Shown here: positions 1 to 8,784 of the stretch, in pieces
How the letters are laid out: each line of letters begins with the position of its first letter
Numbering within the stretch: position 1 is the first letter of the stretch
Source of the DNA: Caldilineaceae bacterium
GTDB taxonomy: Bacteria; Chloroflexota; Anaerolineae; Caldilineales; Caldilineaceae
Assembly: GCA_022842065.1 (NCBI GenBank)
Contig: JALHQH010000021.1
Location: 133,607-197,606 of the forward strand
Direction of reading: 5' to 3'
DNA: 64,000 nucleotides
Notes under the pieces: generated by a model
The model's input: only the letters and a program-made list of their open reading frames with translations
What the model was told of the DNA's origin: nothing
Databases searched by the model: none
Made by a program: the position numbers and the translations under genes

Positions 1-159
1 GCGCCAGCGGGTGAGGGTAAATTCAGTGAAACTTAGTGTACGCCCGCCGTGCAACGACTGGCGATTGAGCACCGCCGCCCAATGAACATCAGTCCACGGT
101 CGGCGGTCAAGGAAGTGGCGTAGCTGAGTACGCCAAGCGGTGGTGCTGTAGAGAGCCAT
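1..159 (-). CDS. Partial unidentified protein, runs off the left edge
   Basis: An open frame reads leftward from an ATG at 159 to the window edge (53 codons, no stop). An AAAGGAG-like ribosome site lies about 15 bases upstream of the ATG. The visible N-terminus begins MALYSTTAWRTQLRHF and is rich in Trp and Arg. I do not recognise the family. The inverted repeat at 263-354, upstream of the start, would fit the end of an insertion sequence, so a transposase is possible, but nothing in these 53 residues proves it. Confidence 0.4.
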   Translation of the reverse strand, partial: MALYSTTAWRTQLRHFLDRRPWTDVHWAAVLNRQSLHGGRTLSFTEFTLTRWR

Positions 160-194
160 AGGTTTTCGCAGACGCTCCTTTGCATATCGTAGTG

Positions 195-237
195 AAAAAA
201 AATCACGATGCAGCCGTCAGAGATCTGCTGCATCGTG
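195..237 (-). terminator. Hairpin with A/T tract, intrinsic terminator
   Basis: Perfect 11-bp inverted repeat CACGATGCAGC (204-214) / GCTGCATCGTG (227-237). On the minus strand it is followed by eight T (195-202), the classic intrinsic terminator layout for the leftward gene at 386-967. Confidence 0.65.
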
Positions 238-262
238 AGCTGAATTTTTATTATTGAAGCGA

Positions 263-354
263 AGGGTCTGTCCAAACGTAAGGTATCTGATTTTAGACCG
301 ATTTACTCTGGTAACGTCACGCAAAATTCACTAGGTTATTTCTGGACAGACCCT
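263..354. repeat. 92-bp unit with perfect 12-bp terminal inverted repeats
   Basis: AGGGTCTGTCCA at 263-274 is exactly inverted at 343-354. The GGGTCTGTCC-type end resembles IS termini. There is no coding capacity between the arms and no clear target duplication outside them. It could be a MITE-like remnant or one end of an insertion sequence whose gene lies to the left. Confidence 0.4.
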
Positions 355-385
355 AAATCACTGAGCGGCTTGATAAGCGCTATTT

Positions 386-967
386 CTAAGTTTGCCGAGT
401 AATGAGTGGTAGATAAACTGAATAGGCCTTAGAAGCTGCCGTTGTTGCGCAATTGACACCAGCACCGCCACGTCCACACATATCGGCTTTGCCGTCGCCA
501 TTGATGTCGGGGAACTGAATGGTGCTGTAATAAGCTGGGCTGCTGTCCCAACCGTTGCCGTCGCTGAAATTGTCGCTCCAAATCGAGGTTGTGCCAAAGG
601 CAGCACCGGTGGAGAGTGCGCAGTTGACGCCAGCACCGCCGCGACCACACATATCGGCTTTGCCGTCACCATTGATGTCGGGGAACTGAATGGTGCTGTA
701 ATAAGCTGGGCTGCTGTCCCAGCCGTTGCCGTCACTGAAATTGTCACTCCAGAGTGAAACGGGTGTAAATTGGTTGTGATCTGAGCTAGACAAAACTGAA
801 TTTTCTCTGAAACTAGATTCTGCACTGGTTAATAGGTTGGAGGTTTGAGTCCAGGGTGTTTCCTGTGCTGAGTTAGCTTGCACAGATAAATTGATCTGCG
901 AAATAAGCAATGATGCGATAGTGACTACGCCCATCAAAACGGTGTTGATTACTTTACTTCTGATCAT
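386..967 (-). CDS. Secreted protein with two identical FG-GAP/VCBS-like repeats
   Basis: 193 aa. Residues 1-30 form a signal peptide (basic start, long hydrophobic stretch, cleavage near VQA-NS). The body carries two virtually identical units of about 47 aa, each with an Asp-rich DINGDGKAD loop of the kind that binds calcium in FG-GAP/VCBS repeats, joined by LSTGAAFGTT. The C-terminus reads YLPLITRQT, a tail resembling those of the other two large secreted proteins in this window. With only two blades it cannot close a beta-propeller alone. Function is unknown; an exported cell-surface protein is likely. A minus-strand terminator follows at 195-237. Confidence 0.65.
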   Translation of the reverse strand: MIRSKVINTVLMGVVTIASLLISQINLSVQANSAQETPWTQTSNLLTSAESSFRENSVLSSSDHNQFTPVSLWSDNFSDGNGWDSSPAYYSTIQFPDINGDGKADMCGRGGAGVNCALSTGAAFGTTSIWSDNFSDGNGWDSSPAYYSTIQFPDINGDGKADMCGRGGAGVNCATTAASKAYSVYLPLITRQT

Positions 968-1020
968 GACTTTTCTCCCCTTCGAGTGACTAGAATATTT
1001 GATTAGTGTGAAAAATATGT

Positions 1021-1481
1021 CTAACCGTAATCTGCATAATCATTCACGACTTTCGTCCCCGCAAGCAGATCGTGGATGCAGCGCCGATCTTCGCGAAAAA
1101 TACAAAGGGTATCAATGGTGGCAAAAAGTTGGCCGATCACAGGAATTAGCGAAAGGACAAAGATGATTGGCCCACGTAGCAGGAAATGTTGCAACAGACT
1201 CGGATGGACACCCACATCCGCCGTGACAATGCGAATTTTCAAAACTTTTTTGCCCAGGATCTGCCCATTGTGGAACAGGGAATAGCCCTGTACACTGAAG
1301 AGCAGCAGCAACCCCGCCAACAGCCAAACCGGGTTGGGGGAAGCTTCGGGTAATTTCTCGGGTTGGGCCAGATAAGCCGGTGCCATTGCCAGCAGAAGCA
1401 AGCTGGTGTCGATCAGGCTAACCAACGCGTCGCCCGATTCGCAAGCCAGTGATAGCGTGGCGAAGATGAGATGGTGGACAT
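1021..1481 (-). pseudogene. RDD-family membrane protein, frameshifted near the N-terminus
   Basis: The best start is the ATG at 1481-1479 with a GGAG site six bases upstream; its frame reads MSTISSSPRYHWLANRATRWLA and stops at 1413. The rest of the protein continues in another frame (SLIDTSLLLL onward, to 1021) without a gap in homology. The joined product has the RDD pattern: Arg followed by LID in the first membrane helix, a central helix, then ILGKKVLKIRIV and a last hydrophobic hairpin. A one- or two-base indel between about 1413 and 1440 breaks the gene. It is either a real pseudogene or a sequencing error. Confidence 0.6.
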
Positions 1482-1613
1482 GGTTTTCTCCGTTCTTGGT
1501 GCGATTGTTACTGATAGGATTGGGTCGTAGATTTGACCTTCTATAGATAGAAAGTGGGTTCCACAGAAAAATCGGCATGAAGTTTTTACCAATTTTGCTT
1601 TAATCCCAAGCAC

Positions 1614-1658
1614 AAAAACAGGAAGAGGCGCACCAACTTCGGTGCGCCTCTTCCTGTT
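1614..1658 (-). terminator. Strong 18-bp stem terminator
   Basis: AACAGGAAGAGGCGCACC (1617-1634) is perfectly inverted at 1641-1658 around a 6-base loop. On the minus strand a T tract follows, closing the gene at 1685-5668. Confidence 0.7.
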
Positions 1659-1684
1659 CTATTCATTTACGGACAGTTGGTTTC

Positions 1685-4600
1685 CTACCGCATCACGAGC
1701 GGCAAGTAGACAAAGTCATCTGTACCATCCAATGGTGCCGACGGCGGCAACGGCGCATCTAACGGTGTACCAGCGCTGGGGGTGCCATAGGCAGCTTGCA
1801 GGAACTCATCCCAACGACTAACACGCGTAAAGTCAAAGCTTTTATGCCCCAGATAATCAGCATAAATCTGCGTATAGGCGACAACCTGACTAGCGCCATG
1901 CACTGCTGTACTGCTGTTGGCAGCGTTGTGCAATGCCTGAAGGCGTGGTTGGCCTTCGAGCGGATAATAGATCGACAACCCGTGCGCGCCACTTAAGTTG
2001 ATCGCGGCACCGTCGGCATACTTGGCTGGTAATTGACCACTTTGTATACGGCTTGTCCAGATAACCCGATCGGCATCAGCGCGTTGCAATTCGTTGATTA
2101 ACTTTTGTGCCAGCGCTGTAATTTCCGGGTTGAGCGCCGCGGCATGGAGGCGCGACAGCCAATCAAGAAGATCGATGTAATAGTCGATGGGGCTATTGGT
2201 AAAGGTGCTGTTGCTATCAAAGAATTGGCTCTGTTCACGTAGCGTCGTGATTTTTGCATGGCGCGTGCGGTTTGTATCATCGTTATTGAGCCAAGCGCCC
2301 AAGCGCGCCGCCAACTCATCCACCCCGTTGCGCACCGGCTCAATGCGCGCCAGATTTAAGGCGGCTAGCGTTGCCGGTAGCTGACGGCTTTTCGCCAACT
2401 CGCCATAGCGCTGGACCACTTGATAGGCTAGATCGGCCGGTTGGGGGTAGCTGCCGGCATAGCGGGCATAATCAGCATAGGCGAAAAAGTTCCAGCCCAG
2501 ATATTGCGAAGCGATCAAAAACTTGACCTTGTTACGCACCTGATAGGCAAAATCCAACAATGCCATGCTACACGCGTCCAGATGCAAAATATCGACCGGC
2601 AACACATCGGTGCGGTTCAATGCCTGGCGCACCTCAGCTGCGGTTAGGTAGGCGCTACCGTCGGCGGCGGTGGTGTGATCCCAAGCCAGACCGCGCATGC
2701 CATCCCCATGATCAGCAATGGCTAGGTAGTAATGATCAGCGGGGAGTTGTTGCTGACCGGCAGCAATAAAGTCACCCAGGGTTTCGCTGGCATCCATCGC
2801 TAACTCAGCCGGCGTGAAGCCCGACACCTCCTCCATCTCTCCGCCAAAGCGTTTGCTATAACGATGGGCGGTGGTTTTGTAACCATCCACCTGTACAAAG
2901 AATTGTACACAGGCGTGGTCTACGGTTGCTAAATCACTTCGAGACTGCAAATAAGCACCGAACAAACTTTCATTGTCGTTATAATCTGCGTCTAGATAGA
3001 GTAGGAAGGTCCACAAGCCTCCTGCCGGACAGCTGGTTGGCGGTGGTGGCGGCGGTTGCACTGGATCTGGCATTGGCGTTGGTGTGAGTGGTGGTTGGGG
3101 ACGCCGGTGTTCGACAAAGATCAACACGGTTACCGGCGCGGACCACTCCCCTTCATTATCTTGGACACGTAATTGCAAACGATGCACCCCAGCGCCAAGT
3201 GTATTCGCCGTCGTCGGGCCGGCGGTGGTGGGAATTGCGAAAATGGGCGAAGTAGTCGTCAACGTCAATCCTCGATCAGAAGACCATTGATAGGCTACGA
3301 TTTGATTGGTTACATCACCATCTTGTCCTGCGCCTGTCACCGTTAACCTATCACCGGGGTGGAGTTCTACACTCGACAGATGAACGATCGTCGCGATAGG
3401 CGCGCTGACCGCCATCGGCACAAAATGTTGCACCCGGCTGTAGGTCCAGTCGCTGACATACAAACGCCCCTTACTATCTAACGCCACCCCTTCCGGCAAT
3501 TGAAAGAGGCCGTCGCCATAGCCCTTACCGCCATACGCGGCCAGACATTGGCCGGTTGTGCTATCCACTTTAATTACACGACTGTTGCCCCGATCTGCGA
3601 CATAGAGGTTGTGTCCAGGATCAACGACTAACCCATAGGGCTGACGCAGCGCGGTCGTTGATTGCCGGCTGCACGCCGTCGTCGCCGGGAGCGTCTGCCA
3701 GGCAACAATGGGGCTGATTTGCTGATTGGCAAAGGCTAGTTTCACCAGGCGGTTGTTGCCTGTATCTGCCAGATAGACCACGACGGCGTTGGGATAGGCC
3801 GGATCGTTTTCATCAATGGCAATGCCTTGGGGATTGAGCAAGGTTGGTGGCGTCAGGGTGCTCGCGCTCATAAATTCTGTCACTTTGGTCAACGTCGTGG
3901 GACTCTCCTCCCGATAGATGACCAGGCGGTTGTTGCGTTCGTCGGCCATGTAGATATAGCCCTGGCTGTCCACAGCCAGATCGACATAGCCACTAAAAAC
4001 TGAAGTTGCGCCAATCGTTCCCTTCCACGGCCCGCCGTTGCGCACCAGTTGACGGCCATCGGCGCTGACAGTATACCGGGTGAGATCACGAGGGAAACCA
4101 GGGTCCATCACCCATAACTGCCCTTGTGGGTCAACCGTTAGCTTCCAGGGTGTCCAATTCGCCTCTTTGCCGGTGTCTGTGTAGGTCCAGCGATTGACCA
4201 GCGTGTCGGTGATGATCAAGGCAATGCTTGCATCAGCCACAAAGAGATGATCCTGTAAGGGGCCGGTATGGAGTAAGGCCAGATCATGCGGTTGATAAAG
4301 CTGTTGCGCGCTGTCATCAACGCTACCCCACGGCGCTAGGAAATTGCCTTGCGTATCAACTCTTGCCACTCGATGCTTGGTCTGATCAGCGATGTAGAGG
4401 GTATTGCCCTCAATCGTCATACCCAGCGCACCGTTGAGCAATGTTTCGTTGGCCGTGGGATAGTTCCATTGTTGCAAGAGTTGGCCTTCAGCACGCAGTG
4501 CGCTGATCCGTGGTGCGCCGACATTGCCATTGGCCGGTAGATCGGCCAGATAGACTTTGTTCGCACTATCGACGGCGATGCCAAAGGGAAAAAGGATAGC

Positions 4601-5668
4601 TGTGGTCGGTGAAAAAGGGAGTGGTTCACCGGTGCTGCTAAAACGATAGACCGGCGTGGTGCCATAGGTCGTGACATAGACCTCACCCGATGGTGCAATC
4701 GCAAGCTGTTTAGGGTCAACAAAGTTACCCCACCGGCCCAGATATGCACCATCTTGATTGTATTTATAGATTTGGCTCGAAAGGACAAGAACATTGCCGG
4801 TGCTGTCAACCGCGACATCGGCCGGCGCACCAAAAAAATTGGTTTGCAATTCCGTTTGATCCCAAATCGCTTTCCGTTGGCCGTCGCTATCATAAAGGGT
4901 GATGCGTTGATTGGCAATGTCAGATATGTAGACGGTATCCGTCCGCTTATCAATTGCGATTCCATACGGTTCCGCCCACTGATCAACATTATTCCCCTGT
5001 GTTTTTTGCCAATGAGGCCGCGCTAATATTGCCCCACTTTGGCTAAAGACCTGGACGCGAAAACCCAAATGGTCAATCACATAAAGATTGCCTTGACTAT
5101 CACTGGCGATATCGCGCGGGATGCGAAATTTTCCGACTGCAGGACTTTCGTTCACCTGACCACCCACAGCCAGCACATCCGAATCATAGATCAGGAGATC
5201 CAGACGCTGTCCACCAGATTGCACCTGATACTGTCGCGGTGTGCTGTCGATGCCACTGTAACGGGCCGTCAGTGTAATAAACTCGCCGGGGGCGATACGA
5301 AAGGAACTGAGGTCAACGGTATAGTAGGGATTGGGTTCCAAGCCAGCTTGATAGGTTGTGGTTGTCGTAATGACAGCACCACTCGCCGTGTCAATAATCA
5401 CCTCAGCATTCAGCATGGGTTGACCTTCGACAAAGACGAAACCGCTAATGCAGCAAACGGGCTGTTCTTCACCAGCTGGTGTACCACCAATACAACCAGG
5501 TGGTAGGGGATCATCGAATGTGCGCGGTTCGGTTGTCACTGCTGCGGCTTGAAGGCGGGCAGCACCAAGTGAGCCCCCCCATCGGTATATCACGGCAATG
5601 CCGCTGATGCTCAACAAAATAAAGCAAAACAAGGTAAGGATAATCGAACGTAATGAGCGATGGAACAT
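1685..5668 (-). CDS. Giant secreted NHL-repeat / PKD / clostripain (C11) peptidase
   Basis: 1327 aa. Residues 1-30 are a membrane/signal segment. A long run of NHL-type blades (repeated GNLYVIDHLGFRVQVF-like units, about residues 170-750) should form one or more beta-propellers. A PKD/Ig-like domain follows (about 765-865), then a proline-rich linker. The C-terminal part from WTFLLYLDADYNDNE to about residue 1290 is a C11 clostripain-like clan CD peptidase with the catalytic pair in ADHGDG (His near 986) and LDACSMA (Cys near 1032). The tail ends VYLPLVMR. C11 enzymes cleave after basic residues and usually self-activate. It lies on the same strand as, and 250 bp beyond, the TPR-CHAT gene, so it may belong to the same locus. 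Confidence 0.8.
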   Translation of the reverse strand: MFHRSLRSIILTLFCFILLSISGIAVIYRWGGSLGAARLQAAAVTTEPRTFDDPLPPGCIGGTPAGEEQPVCCISGFVFVEGQPMLNAEVIIDTASGAVITTTTTYQAGLEPNPYYTVDLSSFRIAPGEFITLTARYSGIDSTPRQYQVQSGGQRLDLLIYDSDVLAVGGQVNESPAVGKFRIPRDIASDSQGNLYVIDHLGFRVQVFSQSGAILARPHWQKTQGNNVDQWAEPYGIAIDKRTDTVYISDIANQRITLYDSDGQRKAIWDQTELQTNFFGAPADVAVDSTGNVLVLSSQIYKYNQDGAYLGRWGNFVDPKQLAIAPSGEVYVTTYGTTPVYRFSSTGEPLPFSPTTAILFPFGIAVDSANKVYLADLPANGNVGAPRISALRAEGQLLQQWNYPTANETLLNGALGMTIEGNTLYIADQTKHRVARVDTQGNFLAPWGSVDDSAQQLYQPHDLALLHTGPLQDHLFVADASIALIITDTLVNRWTYTDTGKEANWTPWKLTVDPQGQLWVMDPGFPRDLTRYTVSADGRQLVRNGGPWKGTIGATSVFSGYVDLAVDSQGYIYMADERNNRLVIYREESPTTLTKVTEFMSASTLTPPTLLNPQGIAIDENDPAYPNAVVVYLADTGNNRLVKLAFANQQISPIVAWQTLPATTACSRQSTTALRQPYGLVVDPGHNLYVADRGNSRVIKVDSTTGQCLAAYGGKGYGDGLFQLPEGVALDSKGRLYVSDWTYSRVQHFVPMAVSAPIATIVHLSSVELHPGDRLTVTGAGQDGDVTNQIVAYQWSSDRGLTLTTTSPIFAIPTTAGPTTANTLGAGVHRLQLRVQDNEGEWSAPVTVLIFVEHRRPQPPLTPTPMPDPVQPPPPPPTSCPAGGLWTFLLYLDADYNDNESLFGAYLQSRSDLATVDHACVQFFVQVDGYKTTAHRYSKRFGGEMEEVSGFTPAELAMDASETLGDFIAAGQQQLPADHYYLAIADHGDGMRGLAWDHTTAADGSAYLTAAEVRQALNRTDVLPVDILHLDACSMALLDFAYQVRNKVKFLIASQYLGWNFFAYADYARYAGSYPQPADLAYQVVQRYGELAKSRQLPATLAALNLARIEPVRNGVDELAARLGAWLNNDDTNRTRHAKITTLREQSQFFDSNSTFTNSPIDYYIDLLDWLSRLHAAALNPEITALAQKLINELQRADADRVIWTSRIQSGQLPAKYADGAAINLSGAHGLSIYYPLEGQPRLQALHNAANSSTAVHGASQVVAYTQIYADYLGHKSFDFTRVSRWDEFLQAAYGTPSAGTPLDAPLPPSAPLDGTDDFVYLPLVMR

Positions 5669-5916
5669 GGTTCCTCCTTCTTTTTTGGGCGGTATAGCAC
5701 AAATTGTGTAAATGCTAACTTTTCCAGTGTATCTTCCGCTTTATACACAATTTGGCATACTGCCTTTCTGGGGTGAAGCAGATCGTTGATACAAGGGACG
5801 CTTTAGATGGTGGTAACTTATGGCAGAAACAGAATGCATTACTGGCCTGCGCTAGCACCCTTGCTATTTTATAGAAAGCGCGCTGCTGAAAAATATCGGC
5901 ATGGAAAATGCGGAAG

Positions 5917-8784
5917 TTAGCGCCGTGTTGAGGTGAAAGGTGCCCAGAGGGCCGGATGGCATAGGGTTGGGTCGGCGAGACACTGGCGTTGGGTCTGTTG
6001 TAACGCCTGTGGAACGGTCAAACCGCCGGTGAGTGCCCGGTAGAAAAGGGTCATCCAAATTGTACTGGCGTCATCAGCAATCGGCCAGAGCGTGGTGAGC
6101 ACCCGTTGCGCACCGGCCAGCAAAAAAGCGGTTTGAAACGCGAGGAGGGCGCTTTCACTCTCTTGACCACTGGCGGTGGTGCAGCCCGATAGTGTTACCA
6201 GTTCTGTGCCATACAAGGGTAGCTCATAGCTCTGTTCAACGGTTAAGACTTCGCCGGCTAGCTGTAAACCGGTAAACAACGGGGCGTCGGCCCGCTGCAG
6301 GCTATGGGCAGCAATGTGAAGGATTTTGGGGGGCGCTTGTAATGTGCGCAAATAGGCAAGCGCTGGGGTATCAATAAAGAGGACACTGGCCGGTAAACTT
6401 TCTGCGATGCATTGCGCCTCAGCGCGCACATCTATCATGGTCCCAGTGGATGCGGCAATAATCATCGGTGACGAATGGCTTGTCGTGCTGGGTACTGCAC
6501 CGGCCAGCAACGCGCCACTAGGGATTAATTCGATCTGGCAGCGTTCCCCCCAAAATTGTTGACCATCCCAGAAGGCTGCAAAGGGCAGGAGAAAGAGTGG
6601 ATCACAGGGTGCGATGAGCACGCTGGTGGCCAATGCAGATGTTGGTATTTTGCCCACCAACGGTGCGATTAGCACTTGATAACATCGATGTAACAGGGGC
6701 AAACATTCGGCCAGCCAGCGCTCATTCCATTGGCGGCGCCGCGCCGCCGGTTGGGCCACCGCATTGCCGAAGCGCAATTGCAACCGGGCATTGAGATCGG
6801 CGATGGTTTCCACATCAACCAACTGAATACCCTGGCAGCGGCCTTGGCGATCAGCCACTATCCCCCAAAGATCATCGCCACAGCGCACATATTCCAGGAG
6901 CAGATCAGCCTCCATTTGGGGCAGAACCGTAGCCGGATCGAGTTGTGCAGTCTCAGCAAAGCATCGGTTCACCGCATGGTACCCGTAATTACGCTGCCGC
7001 CGCAGATCGAGCAATTGTTGCTCCAAAGCGGCAATCTGCGTGTGTTGTTGGTTTTGTAGCGCCTGGGGCAGGGCTGGGTCGGCGCTTATGGCTTGTTGCC
7101 AGCGCAGGGTTGCAATCTGTTGACGGGTCTGCGCAATTGCTACCTGGCTGGCGGTGGGTAATGAGGGCTGATCATGTAGTGCCTGGAGCAAATCGAGCAA
7201 AGCGCCTGCTTTGGCGCGCCAACTATAGGCCAGCGCTCTTTGATCCTGTTGTTGGGCAATCGCGAAGGTGATCAGATCATCAAATAGGTCGTTGGCTTGC
7301 TCATGAAAACTGGCCTTCAACTCTTCCACTGTTAATGTCTGTCGTAGGGCCGTGTCAATGGTTGCCGCCTGTTCAAAAAAGGTGATGGCACGTGCCGGCT
7401 CATCCATTAGCCAGCACTTACCTAATCCAACGCAAGCACTGCGTTCGATCCATCGTTCGCCATGTGTCGTTGCATAGCCGGAAGCAGTTTCATACGCCTG
7501 GGCAGCATGCTTGAGATCGGCAGCGTCTTGTGCTGTCAGCCGCAACAGATCGGCCTGCAACAACTGAAATTCGGCTTGCAACCGTAAGTGCTCGGTGGCC
7601 GCCGGCCACTGTTGTAGTAGTTGCCGAACTGTGGCGTAATCTTCTTGTTCCAGCGCTAAGGCGGCGCGTTCCAGCGCAACCATTGCTTGCCATAGAGGAT
7701 TTTGCAACCGCTGCCAGACTTCTTCGGCTTGTTTTAGTAAAGTTGCGGCTTGCCGGTATTCACCCTCTTGCCGGCAGGCGATAGCATATCCAACCAGTAA
7801 CTCGCCAACTTGAGGGAGCATCTGGCGTTGTGTAAAGTGGGACAGGGCTTGGGCATAATGACGAATGGCTGCACGCCGCGCCCCAATCCGACTCAGTAAC
7901 GCGGCCTGACGAAAAAGAATGGAGGCGATTTCCATCTCATTCTCAAGCGCGGCAAATGTCTGTTCTGCTAGTTGAAAACGTTGTAACGCAGTCGCAACAT
8001 AGCCTTGCCACGTATATAGATCTGCCAAGTTCATGTCAATGCGGGCGACCGTAAGCATCTGCTCATGTGCCAAAGCTGAAGTGCGTTCCGCTAAGAAGCC
8101 TGCTTCAACTTCGATTAAACGACCTAACATACCTAATGCTAAATGACGATTGACCTGAATCCCGATAATATTTGTGATAAATTGGTGATTTCGTGCAAGT
8201 TCTAAAGCAGATTCTAGTACTGATAGTGCATCTGCATATCGTCCCTGACTGTAGAGCAACCAACCATAATTTTGATCTAACCAAACCAAATAGAGGGGTG
8301 ACTCGATTACGCATGCCTGAAATGTTGGACGCGCCGCCTGATAGGCCGCCTCCGCCTCGGCAAAACGACCACATTCCGCCAATACCCCCACGAGATTCGC
8401 ATTCAAGCGCGCGACACTCAGCGTGTCACCGACGGCGCGGTAGGCGGGCTGCGCCTGTTGAAAGAGAGCAACCGCTTCCTCTGGGGCATGGAACATTGCC
8501 CAAAGGCCACGGGCCCACTGCGCAAGCGGCAGGGCGAACGGTTCAGCGGTCAGTTGTTCGGCGATCAGCAGCCCATACCGGGTTGCGCGCTCGGCCTGTC
8601 GCGGCTCAGCTAAAATATAGGCGGTGACGGCGTAGGTATCTTTTAAGGCTTGTAGGAAAGGCAGGGTCAGTTGGGGACGGTGGCGCTCAATCCAGGGTTG
8701 AAGCTCTGCTGGTGAGCAAGTTAGCAGCGTGTTGAGCAATTGCTGAACATCGGTAGGCAGTGGAACCGACGCGGCTGGGGCCAT
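5917..8784 (-). CDS. TPR-CHAT caspase-like protein
   Basis: 955 aa, no signal peptide, so cytoplasmic. Residues about 85-480 are TPR-like helical pairs (repeated A..Y..A patterns such as RYADALSVLESALELA). The C-terminal third is a CHAT domain, a clan CD (caspase/separase) protease fold, with the His in HIAAHS (about residue 827) and the Cys in LSGCTT (about 868), followed by the AFLLAGAQRVLTTLW segment typical of CHAT. The start codon directly abuts the stop of the upstream sigma/anti-sigma gene (TAA then ATG), implying one transcript and coupled translation. The protein probably cleaves a partner when its TPR region senses a signal; the substrate is unknown. Confidence 0.85.
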   Translation of the reverse strand: MAPAASVPLPTDVQQLLNTLLTCSPAELQPWIERHRPQLTLPFLQALKDTYAVTAYILAEPRQAERATRYGLLIAEQLTAEPFALPLAQWARGLWAMFHAPEEAVALFQQAQPAYRAVGDTLSVARLNANLVGVLAECGRFAEAEAAYQAARPTFQACVIESPLYLVWLDQNYGWLLYSQGRYADALSVLESALELARNHQFITNIIGIQVNRHLALGMLGRLIEVEAGFLAERTSALAHEQMLTVARIDMNLADLYTWQGYVATALQRFQLAEQTFAALENEMEIASILFRQAALLSRIGARRAAIRHYAQALSHFTQRQMLPQVGELLVGYAIACRQEGEYRQAATLLKQAEEVWQRLQNPLWQAMVALERAALALEQEDYATVRQLLQQWPAATEHLRLQAEFQLLQADLLRLTAQDAADLKHAAQAYETASGYATTHGERWIERSACVGLGKCWLMDEPARAITFFEQAATIDTALRQTLTVEELKASFHEQANDLFDDLITFAIAQQQDQRALAYSWRAKAGALLDLLQALHDQPSLPTASQVAIAQTRQQIATLRWQQAISADPALPQALQNQQHTQIAALEQQLLDLRRQRNYGYHAVNRCFAETAQLDPATVLPQMEADLLLEYVRCGDDLWGIVADRQGRCQGIQLVDVETIADLNARLQLRFGNAVAQPAARRRQWNERWLAECLPLLHRCYQVLIAPLVGKIPTSALATSVLIAPCDPLFLLPFAAFWDGQQFWGERCQIELIPSGALLAGAVPSTTSHSSPMIIAASTGTMIDVRAEAQCIAESLPASVLFIDTPALAYLRTLQAPPKILHIAAHSLQRADAPLFTGLQLAGEVLTVEQSYELPLYGTELVTLSGCTTASGQESESALLAFQTAFLLAGAQRVLTTLWPIADDASTIWMTLFYRALTGGLTVPQALQQTQRQCLADPTLCHPALWAPFTSTRR

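Noticed and set aside
5917..8784. Csx29 of a type III-E CRISPR system
   Set aside because: TPR-CHAT architecture is similar, but there is no gRAMP effector, Csx30, or repeat array anywhere in the window.
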